Positions 18,057 to 27,313 of a stretch of 64,000 bases of DNA are shown here, one piece after another; position 1 is the stretch's first letter; every line of letters starts with the position of its first letter. The notes under the pieces were generated by a model, which saw only the letters and a list, made by a program, of their open reading frames with translations, was not told the DNA's origin and ran no database searches. The position numbers and the translations under genes were made by a program. Origin of the DNA: Streptomyces humidus (GTDB lineage Bacteria > Actinomycetota > Actinomycetes > Streptomycetales > Streptomycetaceae). The stretch is from assembly GCF_014649655.1 (NCBI RefSeq), contig NZ_BMTL01000030.1, forward strand, positions 62,001 through 126,000, given 5' to 3'.

Positions 18057-19418
18057 CTACCGGCGGGCGGCCAGTTCCGCGGCGGCCCGGTGGCCCGACC
18101 GGACGGCGCCTTCCATGAGTCCGAAGAACTCGGTGCTGGTCTCGGTGCCGGCCCAGTGGACGCGGCCGTGCGGACGCGTCAGGTGGGGGCCGAGCGCGAG
18201 CCAGTCGCCGGGACCGAACAGGGCGGCGTAACAGCCGCGGCTGTAGGGGTCGTTGACCCAGTCGGTCACATGGAAGCCGACCGGCTCGGGCAGGTCGGGG
18301 AAGAGCCGGCCGGCCTGGGCGACCGCGGCGGCCCGCTGTTCGGCCAGGGGCAGCGCGGCGAAGCGGCGGGCCTCGTCGCCGGTGACGAAGCCGGTCAGGA
18401 TCCCCGCGCCGCCGTCGGCGGGCGAGTCGTCCACCGTGGACAGCAGCGGGCCCTCGGCACTCACCGACCAGCCGGACAGGCCCTGCCGGCGCCAGAGCGG
18501 GGAGGGGTGGATCAGGTGGACCTTGACCGCGCAGCCGGGCCCGGTCCGCTCCCCCGAGCGCGGGGCGGGCAGCGCGGGCGAGAAGTCGATCCGGTCGGCG
18601 AGGACCGGCGGAGTTGCGACGATCACCGCGTCGGCGCGGGTGGCGCCGCCCGCCGAGCGCACCGTCACGCCGGTGTCGTCCTGTTCCACCGCGGTGACCG
18701 GCTCGGACAGGCGCACCCGGTCGCCGAGTCCGGCGGAGAGGGCCTCGCTCAGCCGGTGCGCGCCGCCGTCGATCCGCCACTCCTGGGCGCCCCCGGCGAA
18801 GGCGTTGAGGTAGCGCAGGCCGCCTCCGGAGCGCAGGTAGAAGGCCATGTGCAGGACGGACACGTCGGCGGGAGCGGCGGCCATCATCTCGCCGAGGAAC
18901 AGCGGGAAGAACAGCCGGCTGTCCGGGTGCCGCAGGCGGTCGTCCGCCCACTCGGCGGCCGTCATGGCGTCGAGGCGCTCGGCGTCCGGGGTGAGCCAGG
19001 GGGCCTCGACGCGCACGGACCGCGTGACCTCGTCCAGCAGGTCGAACAGCTCGCCCAGCGCCACGCCGCTCAGCGGGGGGAAGCGCCCGGGGATGCTGTC
19101 CGCCCGGGCGGCGCCGGAGACGTCGAAGCGGCTGTCCCCCTCCATGACGGTGGGCACGGTCTTGAGGCCGGAGCGTTCCATCAGCGCGAGCAGTCCGGTG
19201 TGCCGCTCGCCGAGGTAGGCGGCGCCGGCGTCGGCCCAGTCGCCGGGGGCGACCTCGATGCCGTGCGTCCTGCCGCCGACCCGGTCGCGGGCCTCCAGGA
19301 CCTGGACGTCGACTCCGCGGCCGGCGAGGTCGGCGGCGGCGGTGAGGCCCGCGAGCCCCGCCCCCACGACGACGACGCTCGTCGCGGCGGCCGTCGCGGC
19401 GCTCGTCGGGACGCTCAT
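18057..19418 (-). CDS. Flavin-containing amine oxidase
   Basis: The 453-residue protein has the dinucleotide fold VVVVGAGLAGLTAAADL at ~16-32 and the GG-motif EARDRVGGRTHG typical of monoamine/polyamine oxidases. The C-terminal FAD contact is HWAGTETSTEFFGLMEGAV. These flavoenzymes oxidise amines or amino acids to imines. The gene starts inside the last codons of the carrier protein gene (ATGA overlap), which in turn overlaps the adenylation gene. A carrier-bound aminoacyl group is therefore a plausible substrate, by analogy with prolyl-carrier oxidation in pyrrole pathways, although those use a different flavoprotein family. Confidence 0.88.
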   Translation of the reverse strand: MSVPTSAATAAATSVVVVGAGLAGLTAAADLAGRGVDVQVLEARDRVGGRTHGIEVAPGDWADAGAAYLGERHTGLLALMERSGLKTVPTVMEGDSRFDVSGAARADSIPGRFPPLSGVALGELFDLLDEVTRSVRVEAPWLTPDAERLDAMTAAEWADDRLRHPDSRLFFPLFLGEMMAAAPADVSVLHMAFYLRSGGGLRYLNAFAGGAQEWRIDGGAHRLSEALSAGLGDRVRLSEPVTAVEQDDTGVTVRSAGGATRADAVIVATPPVLADRIDFSPALPAPRSGERTGPGCAVKVHLIHPSPLWRRQGLSGWSVSAEGPLLSTVDDSPADGGAGILTGFVTGDEARRFAALPLAEQRAAAVAQAGRLFPDLPEPVGFHVTDWVNDPYSRGCYAALFGPGDWLALGPHLTRPHGRVHWAGTETSTEFFGLMEGAVRSGHRAAAELAARR

Positions 19419-19636
19419 CGGGACACGCTCGCGACACGGTCGGCGAGCAACGCGGGGGTGGGAGCGACGAGCAGGTCGTCGAAGCTCAGCTCCACCCCCC
19501 GCGCGCGGGCGACGGCGCTCAGGACGCGCGTGCCCATGAGCGAGTCACCGCCGGATTCGAAGAAGTCGGTGTCCGCCGTGACGCCGTCGGTCTCCAGAAC
19601 CCTGCGGAATATGTCGACCATGTCGTCGGGGCTCAT
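19415..19636 (-). CDS. Free-standing peptidyl/acyl carrier protein
   Basis: A 73-residue carrier protein with the phosphopantetheine serine in FFESGGDSLMGTRVL near residue 32 and a short LSFDDLLVAPTPALLADRV second half. The GGDS form is usual for NRPS thiolation domains. It overlaps the adenylation gene upstream and the amine oxidase gene downstream by 4 bp each, so the three are almost certainly translated as a coupled set. It should be loaded by the adjacent adenylation enzyme. Confidence 0.93.
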   Translation of the reverse strand: MSPDDMVDIFRRVLETDGVTADTDFFESGGDSLMGTRVLSAVARARGVELSFDDLLVAPTPALLADRVASVSR

Positions 19637-21219
19637 CGGTTGTCCTGTTCTGTGAGGCCGCCCCGGTGTTCCGCGGGGGCGGACGGCGCGGCGGCGGGTG
19701 AGTGACGTCGGTGGGTGCCGAGCCGGTCGATCTTTCCGCCGGCGGTGTGGACGAGTCCGGGGACGACGGTCACCCGGTGCGGAACGAGATGGCCGGGCAC
19801 GCTCGCGCGCAGGTCGCGCAGGACCTGCCGGGCGAGAGCGGCGTCGTCGGCGTCGGCGCGCCGGGGCACCACGTACGCGGTCACGGTCGTGCGGTCCTCG
19901 ACCCGGGTGCCGACGACGACTGCGACGCCGACCTCCGGGTGGGCGGTGAGGTGGGCCTCGATCTCGCCGGGGTCGACCCGGATGCCCCGTACCTTGATCT
20001 CGGCGTCGAGGCGGCCCTCGTGGACCAGATGACCGTCCGGACGGCGGGAGACGCGGTCGCCGGTGCGGAACCAGCGCACGGGTCCTTCGGGGCCCTGCCG
20101 GGTCACGAAGCGTTCGGCGGTGACCTCCGGCAGGTCCCGGTAGCCCAGCGCCAGGGCCGGCCCGGAGACCAGGAGTTCGCCGTCCGGGCCGACGGCGTCG
20201 GTGACGTGCGGCAGCGGTGTGCCGACGGGGACGCCCTCGTGCTCGCCCCACCAGGCGCCCGGGCCGGGGGCCTCGGGGCCGTGCAGGTCCACCGCGTGCG
20301 TGATCAGCGTGGTCTCGGTGCACCCGTAGGTGTTGATCAGCCGGACCCGGCCGGTGTCGCGGGCCCGCCACTCGGCGAGCCGGGCGGGGCTGACGGCCTC
20401 TCCGCCGATGACCACCGTCCGCACGCGGTCGGGCAGTTGCTCGTCGCTCTCGGCGAGGTGGCGGACGAGCTCGTGCCAGAAGGCGGTCGGCAGGTCGAGC
20501 AGCGTGACCCGGGTCGCGGCGACGGCCCTGAGCAGTCTGGGGATCGAGCCGGTGTAGGCCTCCTCGTGGAAGACGAGGGTCGCGCCGGTCGTGAGCGCGG
20601 GGAGGATCTCCTCGAGACAGGTGTCCCAGTTGAGCGAGGCGAACTGCAGGACGCGGTCCGCGGGGGTGAGGCCGAAGAGGTCGCGGAGCGAGGCGACCGA
20701 GGCGGCGATGGCGCGCCGCGGGGTGAGGACGGGCTTGGGCCGCCCGGTGGACCCGGAGGTGAAGAGCGTGTACGCGGGCGCCTCCGGGTCCCCCACCGCC
20801 GGGTCCCCCACCGCCTGGTCCGGCGATGCGCGGTGCGGCTCGTCCCGCGCGGGGTCCGGCGCGGCGGCCTGCATGACGTCCGGCAGGGCGTCCGGCGCTG
20901 AGCGGAGGCCGGTCGGTCCGAGCACCCGGGTGCAGCCGGCTGCCTCCAGGAGCGCCCGCTGCCGGGCGGCGGGGAAGGCCGGGTCGACCGGGACGTAGAC
21001 GCCGCCCGCGGCCAGGATGCCCAGGAGGGCGACGACGGTGTCCTCGGAGCGGTCCGTCAGGACCCCCACCGGTCCGGGCTCGGGGCCCAGTTCGCGGGCC
21101 GTCGCACGGACCCGGTGGGCCAGCTCCGCATACGTCGTCCCACGTCCGTCGCATTCGATGGCGCACTTCTCGGGAAAGGTGCGATCCATTTCCAGAAAGG
21201 CGGGCACTATACCCACCAT
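19633..21219 (-). CDS. Stand-alone NRPS-type adenylation enzyme
   Basis: About 528 residues with the amino acid adenylation motifs in order: A3 TLFTSGSTGRPKP, A4 LNWDTCLEEI, A5 NTYGCTETT, A7 WFRTGDRV, A8 GRLDAEIKVRGIRVDPGEIE and the A10 lysine in TAGGKIDRL. The aspartate of A4, which usually binds the substrate amino group, is present, so an amino acid substrate is likely. There is no condensation or fused carrier domain. Two ATG codons lie 6 bp apart. I prefer the second because AAGGGA sits about 8 bp before it, but the first (21225) is possible. It is the first gene of operon A. I could not derive a reliable specificity code by eye. Confidence 0.88.
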   Translation of the reverse strand: MVGIVPAFLEMDRTFPEKCAIECDGRGTTYAELAHRVRATARELGPEPGPVGVLTDRSEDTVVALLGILAAGGVYVPVDPAFPAARQRALLEAAGCTRVLGPTGLRSAPDALPDVMQAAAPDPARDEPHRASPDQAVGDPAVGDPEAPAYTLFTSGSTGRPKPVLTPRRAIAASVASLRDLFGLTPADRVLQFASLNWDTCLEEILPALTTGATLVFHEEAYTGSIPRLLRAVAATRVTLLDLPTAFWHELVRHLAESDEQLPDRVRTVVIGGEAVSPARLAEWRARDTGRVRLINTYGCTETTLITHAVDLHGPEAPGPGAWWGEHEGVPVGTPLPHVTDAVGPDGELLVSGPALALGYRDLPEVTAERFVTRQGPEGPVRWFRTGDRVSRRPDGHLVHEGRLDAEIKVRGIRVDPGEIEAHLTAHPEVGVAVVVGTRVEDRTTVTAYVVPRRADADDAALARQVLRDLRASVPGHLVPHRVTVVPGLVHTAGGKIDRLGTHRRHSPAAAPSAPAEHRGGLTEQDNR

Positions 21220-21225
21220 CAACAT

Positions 21226-21396
21226 TTCCCTTCATTTTCCAGCATGGCCATGACGCTATCACTCCGAAATCTCGGCGAGTCAAGCAGAATTCGGCACGTG
21301 ACCCACGTCACATGAATTACGGGAGTCGACGCGGCCTTGCCCGCCCCATCTGCATGCGGTAGGAATTTATCCATCCACAGAGGAGGTCGACTGCGC
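21226..21396. promoter_or_regulatory. Divergent control region between operon A and a thioesterase
   Basis: The 171-bp gap is richer in A and T than its neighbours. On the plus strand TTGCCC, a 17-bp spacer and TAGGAA (21337-21365) form a weak promoter, followed by a strong AGAGGAGG ribosome site. GTGAC-CCAC-GTCAC at 21298-21311 is a small inverted repeat, and CACGT occurs twice within it. No clear minus-strand hexamers were found. Confidence 0.35.
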
Positions 21397-21819
21397 ATGA
21401 CGAAACCGTTCCAGTTGCGGATCACCGTTCGGGGCTACGAACTCGACACACAGGGACACCTGAATCAGGCCGTCTATCTGCAGTACTGCGAGCATCTGCG
21501 CTGGGAGAGCCTGCGCGCGGCCGGCATCTCGCAGGACAAGCTGATCGCCACACAGATCGGCCCCGCCGTCCTGGAGAACACGATGCGATTCCGCCACGAA
21601 CTGCGCGGCGGGGACGAGGTCGACGTGACCTGCCAATGGATCTGGGGCGAAGGAAAGACCTTCCGCGTCGAACAGGAAATCCGGCGCACGGACGGCGTCC
21701 TCGCCTGTGAATTGTCGAGCGTCGCCGGACTCATCGACCTGACGCAGCGCAAACTGATTTCCAACCCGGCCGAGCATTTCGCCAAGCTGGCCGACCATCC
21801 GGAAATCATGGGTCTCTGA
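21397..21819 (+). CDS. Acyl-CoA/ACP thioesterase, 4HBT hot-dog family
   Basis: A 140-residue single-domain hot-dog protein. The catalytic region is YELDTQGHLNQAVYLQYCEH, with the Asp and the GHLN signature of 4-hydroxybenzoyl-CoA thioesterase-like enzymes. TMRFRHELRGGDEVDV forms the following strands. The ATG giving MTKPFQLRI follows AGAGGAGG by about 10 bp; the longer frame lacks homology. Similar small thioesterases release chains from iterative synthases such as enediyne PKSs. It diverges from operon A, and its 3' end faces operon C across a hairpin. It is the second thioesterase in a cluster whose PKS has none. Confidence 0.85.
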   Translation: MTKPFQLRITVRGYELDTQGHLNQAVYLQYCEHLRWESLRAAGISQDKLIATQIGPAVLENTMRFRHELRGGDEVDVTCQWIWGEGKTFRVEQEIRRTDGVLACELSSVAGLIDLTQRKLISNPAEHFAKLADHPEIMGL

Positions 21820-21849
21820 GCTTCACCGAGCCCCGCTGGACGAGCCCGT

Positions 21850-21914
21850 CCGAAAGCACCCGAGGAAGATTCACCCCGATGTCCTGCGGCAGAATCCTCC
21901 GAGGGTGCTTCCGG
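21850..21914. terminator. Imperfect bidirectional hairpin terminator
   Basis: Two 23-base arms match at 19 positions around a 19-base loop between convergent genes. The arms contain AAGCACC and GATTC and their complements. The loop and arms are less GC-rich than the flanks. Confidence 0.65.
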
Positions 21915-21954
21915 ATTTCCCACCCCCGTGCGCACCCCTTCCGCGGTTCCGCGG

Positions 21955-22289
21955 TCACTCCGCCCGCGACGGCCCCCGTCCTGCCGACGGGTACGGCGGC
22001 GGGAGCCGCGAGAGCGTGAGCAGCGCCCGCCCGATGTCGGCCCCCTGGCGGCCGAGCGCGTCGGCGTACCGTCCCAGAACGGCGTTCTCCCAGGCGAGCT
22101 CGGAGGCCGGCAGACCCGACAGCCGCCGCGACGACTGGTCGTACCGGGCGAGTTCCGCCCGGCGCAGCACCATGGTGATGATCTGGCCGTCGAGTTCGGC
22201 GAGCCGCGCGCGGACCTCTTGTTCCCCGGCGCTCGCGGGAACCGGCTGAGGCGCCTGCGTCACCGGGGCCGCCACGTCCAGGGCCGCGC

Positions 22290-22293
<4 letters not shown>
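21955..22293 (-). CDS. Divergent AroQ-type chorismate mutase-like protein
   Basis: A 112-residue helical protein. VRARLAELDGQIITMVLRRAEL follows the AroQ helix-1 pattern, and the later helices are also of suitable length. The lysine-bearing turn that binds the substrate in AroQ enzymes (IxxxK) is replaced by LARYDQSSRRL. The other mutase of the cluster keeps it. The GTG start overlaps the aminodeoxychorismate synthase stop by 4 bp, so the two are coupled. It could be the 4-amino-4-deoxychorismate mutase, or a partner without full activity. A second complete mutase lies in operon D. Confidence 0.7.
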
Positions 22294-24361
<2,068 letters not shown>

Positions 24362-24365
<4 letters not shown>

Positions 24366-24628
24366 GAGGCGACGTCCCTGACCGGCAGCCGGCCGTCGGT
24401 GTCCGGCGTGTCGGTCACGGACTCCTCCACAGGGCCGGGCCCCTCGGTGATCAGGTCGTGCGTCCGCCGCGTGGACGCGCCGGCGACGGCGTGCTGCCGT
24501 CCGTGCTCCGCACCCGGTACGCGGATGCCGGTCCGGGTCTTCGGGGTGGGGAGCGACGTCGCGTCGATGCGGTCGAGTTCGGCGCGCAGACCCGCCAGCC
24601 CGGCTTCATGGCTCGAGGTCGTCGTCAT
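24362..24628 (-). CDS. Small protein of unknown function coupled to pabAB
   Basis: An 88-residue frame starts at an ATG with GAAAGG upstream and ends in a 4-bp overlap with the pabAB start. It is the first gene of operon C. The first third (HEAGLAGLRAELDRIDATSL) resembles the first helix of AroQ mutases, but the rest (TGIRVPGAEHGRQ onward) is Gly/Thr/Pro-rich with no recognised fold. It could be a helper or regulator of the synthase, or merely a leader frame that sets pabAB translation. I do not recognise a family. Confidence 0.55.
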
Positions 24629-24943
24629 GCCTGTGCCTTTCTGAACGTCGTGGTGCAACGGCCTGGTTCCGTCGGGTGTGGGGTCCTCCCGATGTCGGGC
24701 GGGCACGGCCCAGTACGGCCGTGCGTCCGTGTGGGGACTCATGACGACAGGACCGCTCGGCGCCGTTGCCCAGCGTCCTGCCAAGGTGGCACTTCGAGCC
24801 AAACACACGGCACGGAGGGTCCCCAAAGCTTTTAGCTGGGGCTAAAAGCTCCGCGGGAGGGCCGGTCCGCAGGCCCCGGGGACGGCCGGAAGGACGGCCG
24901 GCCCGAGCGGCGGACTACGCTCGGGCGACGCGGTCTTCGCAGG
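24629..24943. other. Intergenic stretch between the regulator and operon C
   Basis: No gene is supported here. It holds the perfect palindrome described separately and the start region of operon C. A shorter inverted repeat TGCCA-AGG-TGGCA lies near 24780-24792. I could not find a convincing -35/-10 pair on the minus strand. Confidence 0.5.
24827..24850. promoter_or_regulatory. Perfect AT-rich palindrome, candidate operator of operon C
   Basis: AGCTTTTAGC, a TGGG spacer and GCTAAAAGCT form a 10-4-10 perfect inverted repeat, notably AT-rich for this genome. It lies ~200 bp before operon C and ~95 bp after the ArsR-type regulator gene. There is no T-run in either direction, so an operator fits better than a terminator. 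Confidence 0.5.
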
Positions 24944-25957
24944 TCAGACGACGCGGCCCAGGGAGTGCTCGGCGCCGCGGACGAGCGCCTCGCCGGTCTC
25001 CGTGAGGGTGTGCACGACCCGCTGACCCGACCGCTGGCTGGTGACCAGGTCGCAGCCTCTGAGCACCGAGACGTGCTGGCTGATGGCGCCCGGGGTGACG
25101 TCGACCATGGCGGCCAGCTCGCCCGTCGAGGCGGGCGTGGTCAGCGCTTCGAGGACGGCGGCGCGGACTCCGCCGAGGAGCGCCCGGAGCGGGCTGGGGC
25201 GGTCCTCGCCGTGGTGCCGCCAGATGTCGGCGACCGCGGGCCGCGGATACACGATCATCGCCTGGAGCGGCGGCAGCATGGTCAGCACCTCGGGGCCGCA
25301 GAAGACGCTCGGTACCAGGACGATGCCCTGGCCGCCCAGCGTCTCCTCGAAGACGTAGCTGCTGCGCACGACGAGACGGTCGTCCTGCCACCCGATGCGC
25401 TCGTTGAGGGTGGAGAAGACGGAGGCCGCCCCCGAGTTCTCCATCACCCGCATCCGGGAGCGGACGTCGGACACGAGCCCGGCGTGCAGCTTGTGCCAGG
25501 ACGGTTCGAGGGCCACCCGCCAGTAGGCACGCAGCCGTTGCGTGATCTGCTGGACGGCCTTCTCGGGCTCGTCCAGCATCTGCCGGTGCAGCGGCGCCGT
25601 CTCCCGGCGCCAGGCGAGCGGCGTCCCGGTGTCCCCGATCATCCAGGCCAGCTCGTCCACGAAGTGGGAGAGGCGGGTGGCGCGCACCGCTTCCAGCTCG
25701 TTCTCGAAGCTGGAGGGCGTGCCCGTGGGCGGCGGCGTGAGGAAGTCCGGCACGTATCCGGTCGGCGGGATCACGGCCCGCAGGGGCCTGAGGTCGAGGC
25801 CCTTCAGCCGGTGCAGGACGTCGTCCACCCACGGCTGGTGTTGTTTTCTGCGCTCGGGAGACGCCAGCATGCGAAAGCTGTAAACGGTTTCCCCGAGCGG
25901 AGACATTGAAAATCGAACTTTCGCGACGTCATCGGCGGTCGCACTGTAGCTGATCAA
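24944..25957 (-). CDS. ArsR-family transcriptional regulator with DUF5937-like N-terminus
   Basis: About 337 residues. The C-terminal ~80 residues are a winged helix of ArsR type: LLGGVRAAVLEALTTPASTGELAAMVDVTPGAISQHVSVLRGCDLV. The N-terminal region (SATADDVAKVRFSMSPLGE) matches the domain found in Streptomyces ArsR-like regulators of this length. I prefer a TTG start giving LISYSATADD because GGGGGA is well spaced before it and family homology begins there; a GTG 30 bp upstream (25987) is the alternative. No cysteine-rich metal site is visible, so it probably senses a small molecule. It sits between operons C and D and is the only obvious regulator of the cluster. Confidence 0.82.
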   Translation of the reverse strand: MISYSATADDVAKVRFSMSPLGETVYSFRMLASPERRKQHQPWVDDVLHRLKGLDLRPLRAVIPPTGYVPDFLTPPPTGTPSSFENELEAVRATRLSHFVDELAWMIGDTGTPLAWRRETAPLHRQMLDEPEKAVQQITQRLRAYWRVALEPSWHKLHAGLVSDVRSRMRVMENSGAASVFSTLNERIGWQDDRLVVRSSYVFEETLGGQGIVLVPSVFCGPEVLTMLPPLQAMIVYPRPAVADIWRHHGEDRPSPLRALLGGVRAAVLEALTTPASTGELAAMVDVTPGAISQHVSVLRGCDLVTSQRSGQRVVHTLTETGEALVRGAEHSLGRVV

Positions 25958-26014
25958 CGTTCCCCCGTTTCTCTGCTGCACCTGCACCTCTCACGGTAGG
26001 CCGCGGAAGACGCA

Positions 26015-26024
26015 GTTGCGCAAC
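26015..26024. promoter_or_regulatory. 10-bp palindrome GTTGCGCAAC upstream of the regulator
   Basis: A perfect 10-bp palindrome 58 bp before the preferred regulator start. Nine bases (AGTTGCGCA) recur in reverse orientation between the -35 and -10 boxes of the strong promoter at 26894-26922. A site of autoregulation is possible. Confidence 0.35.
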
Positions 26025-26096
26025 GCAATCCGGACCGGGATCCGGACGCCCGAATGAACGCGACCGCAACGGGACAAGGCCCGCCGGCGACGAAAG

Positions 26097-26137
26097 AGGC
26101 CGTGCGTCCCGCCGCGTTCGACAGGGACGCACGGCCT
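26097..26137. terminator. Hairpin terminator after the acetyltransferase gene
   Basis: A perfect 14-bp stem (AGGCCGTGCGTCCC and its complement) with a 13-base loop lies downstream of the GNAT gene on the minus strand. On that strand the stem is followed by CTTTCG. Confidence 0.65.
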
Positions 26138-26298
26138 TGACGAGGTCCGACACGACTTCGCCCCGCGGCATTCCGAACAAGTCAAGCGGTATTCACGTCA
26201 GATGGCGGCCGATGCCGCACCCGAAGAATTCAGCCAGGAACATGTCCGAAAACAGCACCCCCTGTCCGGGCCCGGGGCGGGAGGCGCTCGGCGCCGTC

Positions 26299-26868
26299 CT
26301 ACTCGGCCCCGGCGGGGACGACCTCGCGGGCGAGGACCGCGTACACGTACTCGCTCCCCCAGCCGCGGTCGTCGCGGTCGTTCTCGATCAGATGCGCCTC
26401 ACGACGCATCGACAACCGCTCGCAGATCCGCTCCGAGGCCGTGTTGTCGGCGTCGATGCGGGCGAACAGCCGGTGCACTCCCAGCTGTTGAAAGGCCAGG
26501 TCACGCAGGGCGAGTGACGCTTCCGTGGCATAGCCCCGGCCTCCGTGGCCGGGGTGGAAGACCCACCCGATCTCGGCCTGCCGGGCGTAAGCGCTCGACA
26601 GCGTGACCTGCACCTCGCCGATCACCCCGGGGGTGTCGCGGCGGCACACCGCCAGCGTGAGGTTGTCCCCGTCCTCCTTCCAGTGGGTGCCCTGCCCGAC
26701 GCGCTCGATGACCTCGGCACAGCGCGCGCGGTCACGCGGCGGCCGGTAAAGAAACCTGGCCACTTCGGGCAGGCTCTGATATGCGTGCATGTCGTCGAGG
26801 TCGTCCGCCGTGAACAGACGCAGGACCAGCCGATCCGTCGTCACCGGCTGGGAAATCGCGAAATTCAT
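26299..26868 (-). CDS. GNAT family N-acetyltransferase, RimJ/RimL-like
   Basis: 189 residues with the GNAT pattern: TDRLVLRLFTADDLDDM at the start, GEVQVTLSSAYARQAEIGWVFHP in the middle, then the acetyl-CoA loop GGRGYATEASLALRDLAF and ARIDADNTASERICERLSM. The pattern is that of ribosomal-protein or aminoacyl N-acetyltransferases. The ATG for MNFAISQPV is preferred over an ATG 21 bp upstream, as homology begins there. It faces away from operon D across the promoter region. Self-resistance by acetylating an amine product is possible but unsupported. Confidence 0.85.
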   Translation of the reverse strand: MNFAISQPVTTDRLVLRLFTADDLDDMHAYQSLPEVARFLYRPPRDRARCAEVIERVGQGTHWKEDGDNLTLAVCRRDTPGVIGEVQVTLSSAYARQAEIGWVFHPGHGGRGYATEASLALRDLAFQQLGVHRLFARIDADNTASERICERLSMRREAHLIENDRDDRGWGSEYVYAVLAREVVPAGAE

Positions 26869-27313
26869 GGGTCCCGCTTCCCTATTCATAGGATTGACAC
26901 CCCATCATGCGCAACTTAGACTCCACGGCGCTACCTGGCCAGTGGCATCTGCAACGGGGGAATGAAGCGATGCGGCGATGCGCACAGTCCTGGGCTCATG
27001 TCGGGTGCCCACCGGACTGGACCACCACCCCATTCCTCACCTCGTTCCGGAAGTCGCCCTCAGAGGCGGCCGAAAGCGGACGCACCGGCGGCGTGGCAGT
27101 ACCCACGCCACCGCGGAGCCGCGAAGTGGCCTGCCCTTCATACCGCGTACCACGCCCCTGTGGCAGGCGTGCGCGCGGTGGCACCACGTGACCCTGGACA
27201 GCCCGGTCTGAGCGACCGGTCCAGGCCCGTCCGGGCACGACGACACCCCACCTTTCTCACGGCCGGAGCACGCGCCGAGCGGCGCCCCCGTGCCCGTAGA
27301 CACGAGGAGAACC
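26869..27313. other. Long control/leader region of operon D
   Basis: This 445-bp stretch has the near-consensus promoter at its left end, leaving a predicted leader of about 385 nt before the first gene. Open frames inside it are Arg/Pro-rich and not convincing. CCGGTC-TGAGC-GACCGG (about 27210-27226) can form a hairpin flanked by further pairing CTGGA/TCCAG. No known riboswitch was recognised. Confidence 0.5.
26894..26922 (+). promoter_or_regulatory. Near-consensus sigma70-type promoter for operon D
   Basis: TTGACA, exactly 17 bp, then TAGACT. Such a close match is uncommon in Streptomyces. The spacer contains TGCGCAACT, the reverse complement of a sequence beside the regulator gene. The direction fits operon D, whose first ATG is ~390 bp downstream. 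Confidence 0.7.

Larger units (their letters stand above)
25958..26298. other. Intergenic stretch upstream of the regulator
   Basis: No gene is supported. The stretch contains the GTTGCGCAAC palindrome near the regulator start and a strong hairpin further upstream, both listed separately. The part from 26150 to 26298 shows nothing recognisable. Confidence 0.5.
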
